DNA from: SHLJ01 sp041618535
Lineage (GTDB): Bacteria > Bacteroidota > Bacteroidia > Flavobacteriales > Flavobacteriaceae
Length of the DNA: 32,614 nt
Direction: 5' to 3'
Assembly: GCA_041618535.1 (NCBI GenBank)
Contig: JBFKFP010000009.1
Coordinates: forward strand, 1-32,614
Part shown: positions 24,701 to 31,424 of the stretch, one piece after another
Position numbering within the stretch: position 1 is the first letter of the stretch
How the letters are laid out: each line of letters begins with the position of its first letter
Program-made: the position numbers and the translations under genes
Notes under the pieces: model-generated
Database searches by the model: none
Seen by the model: the letters and a program-made list of their open reading frames with translations, nothing else
What the model was told of the DNA's origin: nothing

Positions 24701-26207
24701 TGACCAGCCCGTTGAATTCGAGGTCCACATTCGAATCTTTAGTCTGCAGAAACCCATTGAAAACCTTTTGCTGAATTTTTCCGTTTACAGCTATATTTGA
24801 ATAATAATAATCATTGTAATTCAACCCATAGATGGTTCCCTTAATGAAGGAATTCAATCGTTCAAGGGTAAATCCTTTCCCATCAACATCAAGGTTTAAC
24901 GATACCGTTTTTATTTTCTCATCATTCAGGACATTTCCTAATTGGAACTCGTCCATGATGATAGAACCCTTATAACTTGAGTTATCGATGTTATCGATAT
25001 CTTTTAAGGCGAGATCCGCATAGACCAGTCCGAGCGGCGTCAGAATATCGATATCCGCATTGACCGATTTTGAAGTCACTTCAGATTTTCCCTGAATACT
25101 GAATTTACCCAGTTTATCCATGGCAGACGGCAGGGAATTGCCGAGGACATTCGGCAACAGCCGTCTTAAATCCTGGTAGGTTGAAGATAGTTCCCTGAAT
25201 TCACCCACCATCCTGAAATTATCATTTTCCTTGTTAAACAAATTCTGGAAGGTGACATCACCGTTTACAAGGGTACGCCCCGGTGCAGTGAGCACAAGGC
25301 CAGTCGCGAAAAGATTATTCATGGTTCCGGCCAGGTTGGTCGTCAGTTTTACCTCCCCTGCACCAAATTCGTCATAGAAAGTATTCAATTCATTCAGACT
25401 GATGGTCGAGGTTCTAAAAGCTGCAGATACCTGAACACTATCAACAAAATATTGCATGTGCTCGCGCTCATAGCTGAATTGTAAATTCCCGCTTATCTCA
25501 GACTCAGGTGTGATGATCCTGAGGTTTTGAAAATTCATATCCTCAAGGGTGTAAATAAAATCGGTGGTCATATTCTCTACCCTCAGGCCTTTTGAATTCA
25601 GAAAAGTGAGCCTATTTATCCTGGCTTTCACATCCGGTCCTTTGATAACAAAATCTGTTGCATTGATCCCCAGTTCCCTTAAATTCAGGATGTTGATCGA
25701 TTCCTTGTTCTCATCTGAGATACGAAAAATCCCGTCTTCGATGGTAATATCACTGGAGGATAACAGAAAATCACTTTTCTTTTCCCTTACCTGGCCGTCA
25801 TCGAACTTGGCCACGAACACATCCAGATTGGTATCGTACTCACCTCTGTAGGTTCTTATATTGAATAACAAGCCTTCAATATCGATGTCACCAAAAGTAA
25901 ATTTGTTTTCGTACAGCTTTTTGAAACTCAGGATGGAGGTGTTTAGTTCGGAGATACTAACCAAGGTATCCTTCCTGTAATCCTGAATCAGAATTTCCTT
26001 CAGCTCAACATCCCCGTTAAACTTGAGTCCAACCCTTGCGATATTGATATTGGTGTTGAAGCGCTCATTGACCTTCTTTGTGGCGATTTTCCCGAGTTTG
26101 GTCTGAACAGCCGGAATGGAAAGCAGGAGCACCAAAATCAGGAATAGCAACGCAATGATCGCTACTACCTTAAGCCCTATTTTCGCTATTTTTCTAATGA
26201 TGCCCAA
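21714..26207 (-). CDS. tamB: TamB/AsmA-like translocation and assembly module protein
   Basis: The 1497-residue protein has one N-terminal membrane helix (about residues 12-31, LKVVAIIALLFLILVLLLSI). A very long periplasmic region follows, made of repeated beta-strands, as in the bridge-like lipid transporters of the AsmA clan. The C-terminal TamB (DUF490) domain is clear from about residue 1110 to 1440: FNMYGDFIVTEGKYNFIYGG, LIQKEFNVLPGGTLVWEGDP, LTGELEKPDPTFNLRFPN. It ends in a Lys-rich tail. It probably spans the periplasm and moves phospholipids, or helps assemble outer-membrane proteins. The start must be TTG at 26205-26207: an in-frame stop lies three codons upstream, and the next Met would delete the membrane helix. 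It is divergent from tsaD across 180 bp containing a 12-bp inverted repeat. Confidence 0.93.
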   Translation of the reverse strand: MGIIRKIAKIGLKVVAIIALLFLILVLLLSIPAVQTKLGKIATKKVNERFNTNINIARVGLKFNGDVELKEILIQDYRKDTLVSISELNTSILSFKKLYENKFTFGDIDIEGLLFNIRTYRGEYDTNLDVFVAKFDDGQVREKKSDFLLSSSDITIEDGIFRISDENKESINILNLRELGINATDFVIKGPDVKARINRLTFLNSKGLRVENMTTDFIYTLEDMNFQNLRIITPESEISGNLQFSYEREHMQYFVDSVQVSAAFRTSTISLNELNTFYDEFGAGEVKLTTNLAGTMNNLFATGLVLTAPGRTLVNGDVTFQNLFNKENDNFRMVGEFRELSSTYQDLRRLLPNVLGNSLPSAMDKLGKFSIQGKSEVTSKSVNADIDILTPLGLVYADLALKDIDNIDNSSYKGSIIMDEFQLGNVLNDEKIKTVSLNLDVDGKGFTLERLNSFIKGTIYGLNYNDYYYSNIAVNGKIQQKVFNGFLQTKDSNVDLEFNGLVNFSERENNYDFVADVRMANLNALNFVERDSISVFQGLVEMKMRGTNIDDAYGTINFKNTSYLNQDDNYFFKDFAIKSSFDEMNRIIYINSPDIIEGEMKGQFVVSEISRLFENALGNVYANYKPFDITDDQYIDFNFRIYNKIAEVFYPKINLGANTFIRGRVESEANKFEMVFRSPKISFDSNFAENIEFQIDNDNPFFNTLVEVDSLKSDFYNISKLSLVNVTKNDTLLVKTEFTGGKRNKDVFDLNLFYTINEDNKSVVGLNRSPVIFKGNQWLINADDSHLNTVVLDRGLRNIALNDLSMTHENEEIFLTGIISQSGKTNITLDFKEVDLTKVVPTVEDLVLEGTVNGKLNVREQDDIYIPETNVVIDNFKMNETNFGSFRANVIGNASLTNYTVDVSLKDDDEESLRLTGNLDVGGDNSSMDLNLKFDRFLLEPLNPFGGGNITNIRGEVSGNARISGALKRPDITGQLSLEDAGMTIPYLNVDYELEDGTLVQLQSQKFIFNNSMLTDSEYFSRAVLNGSVSHINLSSWALDLDILSERLLVLNTPDSEDALYYGTAFVNGAISIDGPTEQLVIAAEVSSEEGTVFKIPLNDTEAFGDNSYIRFLSPEEKEARIKGEVTVLDDIKGLEMDFDLTVNENAEIEIVIDRDSGSTIRGRGNGGLLAQINTNGKFNMYGDFIVTEGKYNFIYGGLIQKEFNVLPGGTLVWEGDPLQAQINIKAVYDKIQANPTILLDNPINRSIPVEVEIHLTGELEKPDPTFNLRFPNVNTTLNSELQYRLDDNESRQFQALSLLATGSFRSELSFDASDAIGLVSDRATSLLNELISSNDGKLDVGFDFQMSQRNPEFETDSRVGVSLSTQLSDRILINGKVGVPVGGVSETVVAGDIEIEVLLNEDRTLTLKVFNRENSIRNFGEQIGYTQGVGLSYNVEFDNLRELFEKIFRGNKKRKEKAGQEDKSSDNPLPEFLNFKEQDTTSQGNKSAVRRIDNTP

Positions 26208-26302
26208 AATTAATCAATAGTACCTGAAAGGGAGATCAAAATCAAAAATGAAGTTAACAGACTTATCCAACGCCAATCCCCCGGTCTCAAGCTAAATTTT
26301 AC

Positions 26303-26361
26303 TTTCTTTGTATATACGTTTCAAAAACGCCACTTAGCCTTAATTTGCTTATACAAAGAAA
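26303..26361. repeat. Perfect 12-bp inverted repeat in the tamB/tsaD intergenic region
   Basis: TTTCTTTGTATA (26303-26314) recurs as its exact complement TATACAAAGAAA at 26350-26361, with 35 bp between. Each arm begins with TTTCTTTG, one mismatch from the -7 consensus TAnnTTTG, on the strand pointing inward: towards tsaD on plus and towards tamB on minus. No TTG lies 17-23 bp upstream of either arm, so promoter identity is unproven; an operator for a dimeric regulator is an alternative. Confidence 0.5.
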
Positions 26362-26387
26362 ACAATTATTGTGCCTACATCGATCAT

Positions 26388-27410
26388 ATGCAATCAGAAA
26401 AAATCTACATCCTCGGAATAGAATCCTCATGCGATGATACCGCGGCCTCCGTAATCTGTAACGGTAAGGTTTTAAGCAATGTTGTAACGCAGCAAAGCGT
26501 TCATAAGGAATACGGAGGGGTAGTTCCGGAATTAGCATCCCGTGCACATCAGCAGAACATTGTGCCTGCGGTTCATGTGGCATTGAAAAAGGCAGGGATT
26601 AAGGCATCCGACCTTCATGGAATTGCTTTTACACGAGGACCCGGTTTATTAGGCTCACTTCTGGTTGGAAGCTCATTCGCCAAATCGATGTCTTACGGCC
26701 TGGGAATTCCACTAATGGATGTACATCATATGCAGGCGCACATCCTGGCTCATTTCATAGAAGAAGATGGTTTTGAAAAGCCTGAATTTCCCTTTCTTGC
26801 TCTCACCATCTCAGGGGGGCACACACAGATAGTTAGAGTTGATGATTATTTCGACATGAACATACTGGGAGAGACCCTGGATGACGCCATTGGAGAAGCA
26901 TACGATAAGAGCGGCAAAATACTCGGTCTTGGGTATCCTGCCGGGCCAGAGATCGACAAACGGGCAAAATTCGGAAATCCGAAGGCATTCAGGTTTACCA
27001 AACCAAAGGTGGATGGCCTGAATTTCAGTTTCTCCGGGTTAAAAACCGGGATCCTTTATTTCATTCAAAAGGAAACCAAAAAGAACCCGCAATTCATCCA
27101 GGAAAATCTCGATGACATCTGTGCATCAATCCAGCATACCATTGTAGGAATTGTAATGGACAAGCTTAAAGCAGCCACCAGGCAAACCGGGATAAAGTCG
27201 ATAGCCATTGGAGGCGGTGTTTCGGCCAATTCGGGCATCCGAAGGGCCCTTGCCGAGTCTGAAAAAAAATATGGTTGGAAGACTTACATCCCAAAATTCG
27301 AATTCACTACTGATAATGCAGCGATGATTGCCATGGCGGGTTATTTGAAATTCAAAGCAGGCATTTTTGCTTCAGCCGATGTTTCATCTTCAGCACGATT
27401 AAATTTCTGA
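26388..27410 (+). CDS. tsaD: tRNA N6-adenosine threonylcarbamoyltransferase TsaD
   Basis: TsaD transfers the threonylcarbamoyl group to A37 of ANN-decoding tRNAs, together with TsaB and TsaE. The 340-residue ASKHA-fold protein starts with ILGIESSCDDTAASV. Metal ligands are H114 and H118 in HHMQAH and D309 in TTDNAAMIA. Other family blocks are GGVVPELASRAHQQNI, FTRGPGLLGSLLVG, LTISGGHTQIV, GETLDDAIGEAYDKS and AIGGGVSANSGIRR. The length is standard. It begins a plus-strand unit with the TfoX-N gene (1 bp gap). The partners TsaB and TsaE are not in this window. Confidence 0.97.
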   Translation: MQSEKIYILGIESSCDDTAASVICNGKVLSNVVTQQSVHKEYGGVVPELASRAHQQNIVPAVHVALKKAGIKASDLHGIAFTRGPGLLGSLLVGSSFAKSMSYGLGIPLMDVHHMQAHILAHFIEEDGFEKPEFPFLALTISGGHTQIVRVDDYFDMNILGETLDDAIGEAYDKSGKILGLGYPAGPEIDKRAKFGNPKAFRFTKPKVDGLNFSFSGLKTGILYFIQKETKKNPQFIQENLDDICASIQHTIVGIVMDKLKAATRQTGIKSIAIGGGVSANSGIRRALAESEKKYGWKTYIPKFEFTTDNAAMIAMAGYLKFKAGIFASADVSSSARLNF

Positions 27411-27411
27411 T

Positions 27412-27738
27412 ATGGCTTATAGTGAGGAATTAGCCCAACGGGTAAGGTCTCAGATCAAATTATTTGATGAGGAGGTGACCGAAAAGAAAATGTTCGGCGG
27501 ACTTGCTTTCCTTTACAGAGGAAAGATGGCTGTTGGCATAATAAAAGACGATCTCATGGTTCGTATCGTCTCAGGTAAGATGGAGGCGGAATTAGAAAAA
27601 CCATTTGTAAGACCTATGGACTTCACAAAAAAACCGATGAAGGAGTTCGTTTACGTGTCTCCGCAAGGCATCAAGGATGAAGTTAGCCTCCTTCATTATG
27701 TGGAATTGGGCCTTGAACATGCCAGATCAAAACTGTAA
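27412..27738 (+). CDS. TfoX/Sxy N-terminal domain protein
   Basis: The 108-residue protein matches the TfoX N-terminal domain: MAYSEELAQRVRSQI, then KKMFGGLAFLYRGKMAVGIIKDDLMVRI, then a C-terminal stretch with FVRPMDFTKKPMKEFVYVSP. Stand-alone TfoX-N proteins are widespread and mostly uncharacterised. Full-length TfoX/Sxy regulates competence in gammaproteobacteria, but that partner domain is absent here, so a competence role is not implied. The ATG is 1 bp after the tsaD stop, indicating co-transcription. No membrane segment or signal peptide is present. Confidence 0.88.
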   Translation: MAYSEELAQRVRSQIKLFDEEVTEKKMFGGLAFLYRGKMAVGIIKDDLMVRIVSGKMEAELEKPFVRPMDFTKKPMKEFVYVSPQGIKDEVSLLHYVELGLEHARSKL

Positions 27739-27762
27739 TTGTTAAAATTTCTGTTGATAACC

Positions 27763-27796
27763 TTGCAGCCATGTTCTCCTCTCATGTAAATATTTG
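27763..27796 (+). promoter_or_regulatory. Weak promoter candidate for the parvulin-rsmE unit
   Basis: TTG (27763-27765), a 23-base spacer and AATATTTG (27789-27796) come within one mismatch of TTG-N17-23-TAnnTTTG. A start near 27802 would leave a leader of about 27 bases before the ATG at 27829. The spacer is at the long limit, so confidence is low. Confidence 0.28.
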
Positions 27797-27828
27797 ATTT
27801 AATTGCGGGCAACTAAATCGATTCACCC

Positions 27829-28464
27829 ATGCGAATACTCCTCGTCCTGATGGCCATCACCGCCTGGATATCATGCCCGGCTCAAAAGAAAATCAATAAG
27901 CAACTTGACTCAGTCACCTCCACTGAAAAAGCCGAGGCCTTTCTGAAGCAATTCAAAAGTCGAGATAATAAGATCCTTACTTTTAACGAGGAGAAACACA
28001 AAACACGGTTGGCTAAAGAAGTTTTAAAAATGGGCAATGGGGGAACCAAGGTTATTCGGAATGAGATCGAAAATATCCATTATAAAGTGATCGATAAGAA
28101 AAAGATACCTTACTACAGGGTGAATTATATTATGCTGGACGGTAAAAGTTTAAGCCTGAAAGAAATCAACCGGCTTCGTCCGCTCCTAATACAGCAGATC
28201 GAAAACGGAACCCCTGTAGAGCGCCTGGCAAAACGGTTTTCAATGGATCGAAACGCGCAGCGTGGCGGGGACAGCGGTTGGATTACTTACGGCGATATGC
28301 TCCCGGAATTTGAAGATCAGGTCATGAATGATCTGCATCCGGTAAATGATATTTTCACCGTAGATGTTGAATCGAATCATTGGTATTATGTTGTCGTAAA
28401 AAGCCATGACCGTAAGGATATAACAGAGGTCAAAGTGCTTAAGGTGGTAGAAACCAAAAAATAA
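27829..28464 (+). CDS. Exported parvulin-type peptidyl-prolyl isomerase
   Basis: The 211-residue protein has a short hydrophobic N-terminus (MRILLVLMAITAWISCPAQ) typical of export; Cys16 could be a lipidation site, but the preceding residues are not a clean lipobox. The C-terminal half holds a parvulin (PpiC/rotamase) domain: FSMDRNAQRGGDSGWITYGDMLPEFEDQV, which matches the core S-x-D-x-S/N-A-x-x-G-G-D-x-G-W-x-x-x-G-x-M-x-P-E-F block, and WYYVVVKSHD at the end. It likely aids folding of periplasmic or outer-membrane proteins. Its stop shares one base with the rsmE start (TAATG at 28462-28466), so the two are translationally coupled. Confidence 0.87.
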   Translation: MRILLVLMAITAWISCPAQKKINKQLDSVTSTEKAEAFLKQFKSRDNKILTFNEEKHKTRLAKEVLKMGNGGTKVIRNEIENIHYKVIDKKKIPYYRVNYIMLDGKSLSLKEINRLRPLLIQQIENGTPVERLAKRFSMDRNAQRGGDSGWITYGDMLPEFEDQVMNDLHPVNDIFTVDVESNHWYYVVVKSHDRKDITEVKVLKVVETKK

Positions 28465-29168
28465 TGCAACTTTTCTATAATCCTGACCTGTTAGCTGACA
28501 GCACCGAATTCTCCGTATCAAAACAAGAGAGCCGGCATATTGTGAGATCTCTCCGCATGAAACAAGGTGATAAGTTAGCCTTTACAAATGGAAAAGGTTG
28601 GTTGTTTGATTGCACGCTTAAAGAGGCTCATGAGAAATCGGCCAAGATCTTGATAGATAGACAGAGGCATTATCCCTCCCGGAAATTAAGATTGCACCTC
28701 GCGGTAGCACCTACTAAGATGAACGACCGCTTCGAATGGTTTCTGGAAAAGGCAACGGAGATAGGTGTTGAAGACATCACTCCTCTCATCTGCAAACACA
28801 GTGAGCGCAAGCAGATCAAGGAGGAGCGCATGAAAAAGATCATGGAGTCGGCCATGAAGCAATCGCAGCAATTGTACTTACCCTTCCTGCATCCGGTCAC
28901 CAGTTTCGAAACGTTCACAGGGTCACCGAGGAATGGGAAGTTATTTATCGCGCACTGCATGGATGATGATAAGAGATCGTTAAAAGAGGAATTGTCAGTT
29001 GATGAGGCCGTTACCATCCTAATTGGGCCCGAAGGCGATTTTAGTGTTAAAGAAATTGAAACGGCTTTGGATGCCGGTTATATTCCTGTAAATTTGGGTA
29101 GGAACAGGCTTCGAACGGAAACTGCTGCGGTAGTTGCCTGTCATACAATCGCCCTTCATTATGATTAG
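28464..29168 (+). CDS. rsmE: 16S rRNA (uracil(1498)-N3)-methyltransferase RsmE
   Basis: RsmE methylates N3 of U1498 in 16S rRNA using S-adenosylmethionine. The 234-residue protein has the N-terminal PUA-like part (residues about 1-70, SRHIVRSLRMKQGDKLAFTNGKG). The C-terminal SPOUT knot follows with LHLAVAPTKMNDRFEWFLEKATEIGVEDITPL, TILIGPEGDFSVKEIE and VNLGRNRLRTETAAVVAC. All core motifs are intact and the length is normal. It overlaps the parvulin gene by one base and the DUF4159 gene by 8 bases, so translation of the three is linked. Confidence 0.96.
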   Translation: MQLFYNPDLLADSTEFSVSKQESRHIVRSLRMKQGDKLAFTNGKGWLFDCTLKEAHEKSAKILIDRQRHYPSRKLRLHLAVAPTKMNDRFEWFLEKATEIGVEDITPLICKHSERKQIKEERMKKIMESAMKQSQQLYLPFLHPVTSFETFTGSPRNGKLFIAHCMDDDKRSLKEELSVDEAVTILIGPEGDFSVKEIETALDAGYIPVNLGRNRLRTETAAVVACHTIALHYD

Positions 29169-29805
29169 ATTACTCGTTTTCTTGATTTTGTTGTTCCCGG
29201 CATCGAACGGATTTGCCCAGGACATCGCGATTTTAAAATATAAAGGTGGTGGCGACTGGTACAGCAACCCGACGGCATTGCCAAACCTCATCGCCTATTG
29301 CAACAACAATATCGATACAAGGATAAGTGCAAAGCCTGAGACGGTTGAAGTTGGGAGCACAGATATATTCCAATATCCATTTCTTCATATGACCGGCCAC
29401 GGCAATGTATTTTTTAGTGAAGAAGATGCCCAGAACCTGCGGGATTATCTTCTGTCTGGCGGCTTTCTGCATATTGATGACAATTATGGCATGGAGCCCT
29501 ATGTCACTAAAGAATTGAAAAAGGCCTTTCCTGAAAGGGAGTTCATTGAACTACCTCAGAATCATCCTATTTTCAATATCGTTTACGATTTCCCCCAGGG
29601 ACTTCCCAAGATCCATGAACATGACGGGAAAAGGCCGCAAGCCTTCGGATTATTTGACAAAGAGCGCTTGATGGTATTGTTCACATACGAATCGGACCTT
29701 GGCGATGGTTGGGAGGATCCAGAAATCCACAACGATCCCGAGGAAGTTAGGTTAAAAGCGCTTAAAATGGGAGCCAATATCATTAAATATGCCTTCGAAT
29801 ATTGA
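29161..29805 (+). CDS. DUF4159 family exported protein
   Basis: I chose the ATG at 29161 (214 residues), because it puts MIRLLVFLILLFPASNGFAQ, a clean signal peptide, at the N-terminus; the longer frame would add unrelated residues. The mature part fits DUF4159, a Bacteroidota-rich family with a class I glutamine-amidotransferase-like fold. Typical blocks are AILKYKGGGDWYSNPTALPNL, FLHMTGHGNVFFSEEDAQNLRDYL, GGFLHIDDNYGM, and GLFDKERLMVLFTYESDLGDGWED. The function is unknown, and secretion suggests a periplasmic role. It overlaps rsmE by 8 bases (ATGATTAG) and its TGA shares one base with the ATG of the next gene, so it is embedded between two RNA methyltransferase genes. Confidence 0.9.
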   Translation: MIRLLVFLILLFPASNGFAQDIAILKYKGGGDWYSNPTALPNLIAYCNNNIDTRISAKPETVEVGSTDIFQYPFLHMTGHGNVFFSEEDAQNLRDYLLSGGFLHIDDNYGMEPYVTKELKKAFPEREFIELPQNHPIFNIVYDFPQGLPKIHEHDGKRPQAFGLFDKERLMVLFTYESDLGDGWEDPEIHNDPEEVRLKALKMGANIIKYAFEY

Positions 29806-30308
29806 TGCCGAAAACCGATTTCTACAGTAATAGATTCAAGAATAGAACTTTCCCCGTCACACTTTTATCCGACCACGTGATCAGTGATCGAAACATAGGG
29901 GGTCTGTTCAGGGTGTGTGATGCATATGGCATAAAGGAGTTCCTGATCTGCGGGCGTGAAAATAAGTTAGGTCGGAAGGTCCGTCAGACCTCGCGTTCAG
30001 CAGAGGATGTGGTTCAACACTCCTTTTACCCGGAAAGCGTCAAGTTGGTGGAAAAATTAAAGGCAAAAGGCTATTATATTATAAGTCTCGAGATCACCGA
30101 TAACAGTATAGCGCTTCACGAATTCCGTCTGGCGTTAGAAAGGGATGTGATATTGGTGGTTGGCGATGAGCGATTTGGGATTCAGGAAGAAATTCTGAAT
30201 CTATCAGACATTGTTGTACACGTTGAAATGTTTGGCAGAAACAGCAGTATGAATGTTGTACAGGCAGCTAATGCCGCCCTTTACGAATTTACTAGGCAGT
30301 TACTTTAG
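29805..30308 (+). CDS. TrmH/SpoU family RNA methyltransferase
   Basis: The 167-residue protein is a single SPOUT domain without an N-terminal substrate-binding extension. Motif 1 is SDRNIGGLFRVCDAYGIKEFLI, with the conserved Asn and Arg. Motif 2 is VVGDERFGIQEEIL, with an Asp after Gly where VGxExxG is usual. Motif 3 is VEMFGRNSSMNVVQAANAALYE, with the Asn-Val region that binds S-adenosylmethionine in the knot. It is expected to 2'-O-methylate a ribose in tRNA or rRNA; the single-domain layout resembles TrmL-like enzymes, but the target is uncertain. The start is the ATG at 29805, overlapping the previous stop by one base (TGATG). Confidence 0.92.
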   Translation: MPKTDFYSNRFKNRTFPVTLLSDHVISDRNIGGLFRVCDAYGIKEFLICGRENKLGRKVRQTSRSAEDVVQHSFYPESVKLVEKLKAKGYYIISLEITDNSIALHEFRLALERDVILVVGDERFGIQEEILNLSDIVVHVEMFGRNSSMNVVQAANAALYEFTRQLL

Positions 30309-30329
30309 AGGATTTTTTATCTTTAAGCG

Positions 30330-31418
30330 ATGAATTCGAACAATATCACCAGGGGAATACTAAATGCACTTGCCATCCTAATCGGGATAAGCGTTCTGAT
30401 GTATTTTTTATACCTCATTCAATCGGTTATCGTCTATATCGCTATTGCCGCAGTTTTATCCCTAATCGGGAGGCCTGTTGTGCTTTTTCTCAGGAGGCGT
30501 CTCAAATTCAACAATACCCTTGCAGTAATCACGACGATGATTTTGTTTATCGCTATCCTGGCAGGACTGATATCGCTTTTTATACCATTGGTAGCTGAAC
30601 AAAGCCGAAATCTTTCCCTTCTTAATATGGAGCAATTGGAAGAGAATATCGAGAATCTCTACAGGGAAGTCGTAACTTATTTTGAGCTTAACAGGATCGA
30701 CATCGAACAATCGATCAAGGATTCGGGTTTTCTTCAAAACCTCGATTACTCTGTAATTCCTAATTTCATCAACTCACTGGTAAGTGGATTTGGAAGTTTT
30801 AGTATCGGCCTGTTCTCAGTATTGTTCATAGGATTTTTCTTTTTAAAGGACAGTAAAATATTTGAGGATGGTATACTTGTCTTCGTTCCTGACCGTAATG
30901 AGAGAAGAGTGAAAAATTCAATTAACAAAATCAAAGATATGCTGTCGCGATATTTTGTTGGATTGATCTTCCAGATCCTTATTCTCTTCGTGATCTACAC
31001 TGTGGTTCTCCTTGTCTTCGGAATTAAGAACGCCGTGGTTATCGCATTTTTGTGCGCCTTATTGAACCTGATACCGTATGTTGGCCCATTGGTGAGCGGA
31101 CTCCTGATGATTCTACTTACCATGTCGAGCAATCTCGGTGAAAGCTTTAGCCAGGTTGTATTGCCCACCACTTTGTATGTTATGATCGGATTTATTTTCG
31201 CCCAGCTGGTGGATAATTTCTTCAGTCAGCCCTATATTTTTTCAAAGAGTGCAAAATCACATCCACTGGAGATCTTCCTTGTCATCCTTATAGCAGGTAT
31301 ATTGTTTGGGATTATCGGGCTTATTATTGCCGTTCCGACATATACAGCCATAAAGGTTATCTCCAAGGAATTCCTCTCGGAATATAAAATTGTCAAAAAG
31401 ATGACCAAAGATCTTTAG
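30330..31418 (+). CDS. AI-2E family transporter (PerM/DUF20)
   Basis: The 362-residue inner-membrane protein has about eight predicted helices. The first pair (about 10-70) is followed by a soluble middle part (about 85-140) rich in Glu/Asn, then five or six more helices. Family marks are the pair IGRPVVLFLRRRLKF, FFFLKDSKIFEDGI, the FALLNLIPYVGPLVSG-like segment (here CALLNLIPYVGPLVSG) and the C-terminal HPLEIFLVILIAGILFGIIGLIIAVP. Members exist that export autoinducer-2, but many act as other permeases, including Na+/H+ antiporters, so the substrate is open. The gene starts 21 bp after the methyltransferase stop and 6 bp before the next reading frame, in an apparent operon. Confidence 0.92.
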   Translation: MNSNNITRGILNALAILIGISVLMYFLYLIQSVIVYIAIAAVLSLIGRPVVLFLRRRLKFNNTLAVITTMILFIAILAGLISLFIPLVAEQSRNLSLLNMEQLEENIENLYREVVTYFELNRIDIEQSIKDSGFLQNLDYSVIPNFINSLVSGFGSFSIGLFSVLFIGFFFLKDSKIFEDGILVFVPDRNERRVKNSINKIKDMLSRYFVGLIFQILILFVIYTVVLLVFGIKNAVVIAFLCALLNLIPYVGPLVSGLLMILLTMSSNLGESFSQVVLPTTLYVMIGFIFAQLVDNFFSQPYIFSKSAKSHPLEIFLVILIAGILFGIIGLIIAVPTYTAIKVISKEFLSEYKIVKKMTKDL

Positions 31419-31424
31419 ACTGAT

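Noticed and set aside
26299..26583. Minus-strand frame of 94 codons over the tsaD start
   Set aside because: It overlaps the conserved N-terminus of tsaD and has no recognisable features.
29134..29160. Longer start for the DUF4159 gene
   Set aside because: It would put nine unrelated residues before a clean signal peptide and enlarge the overlap with rsmE.
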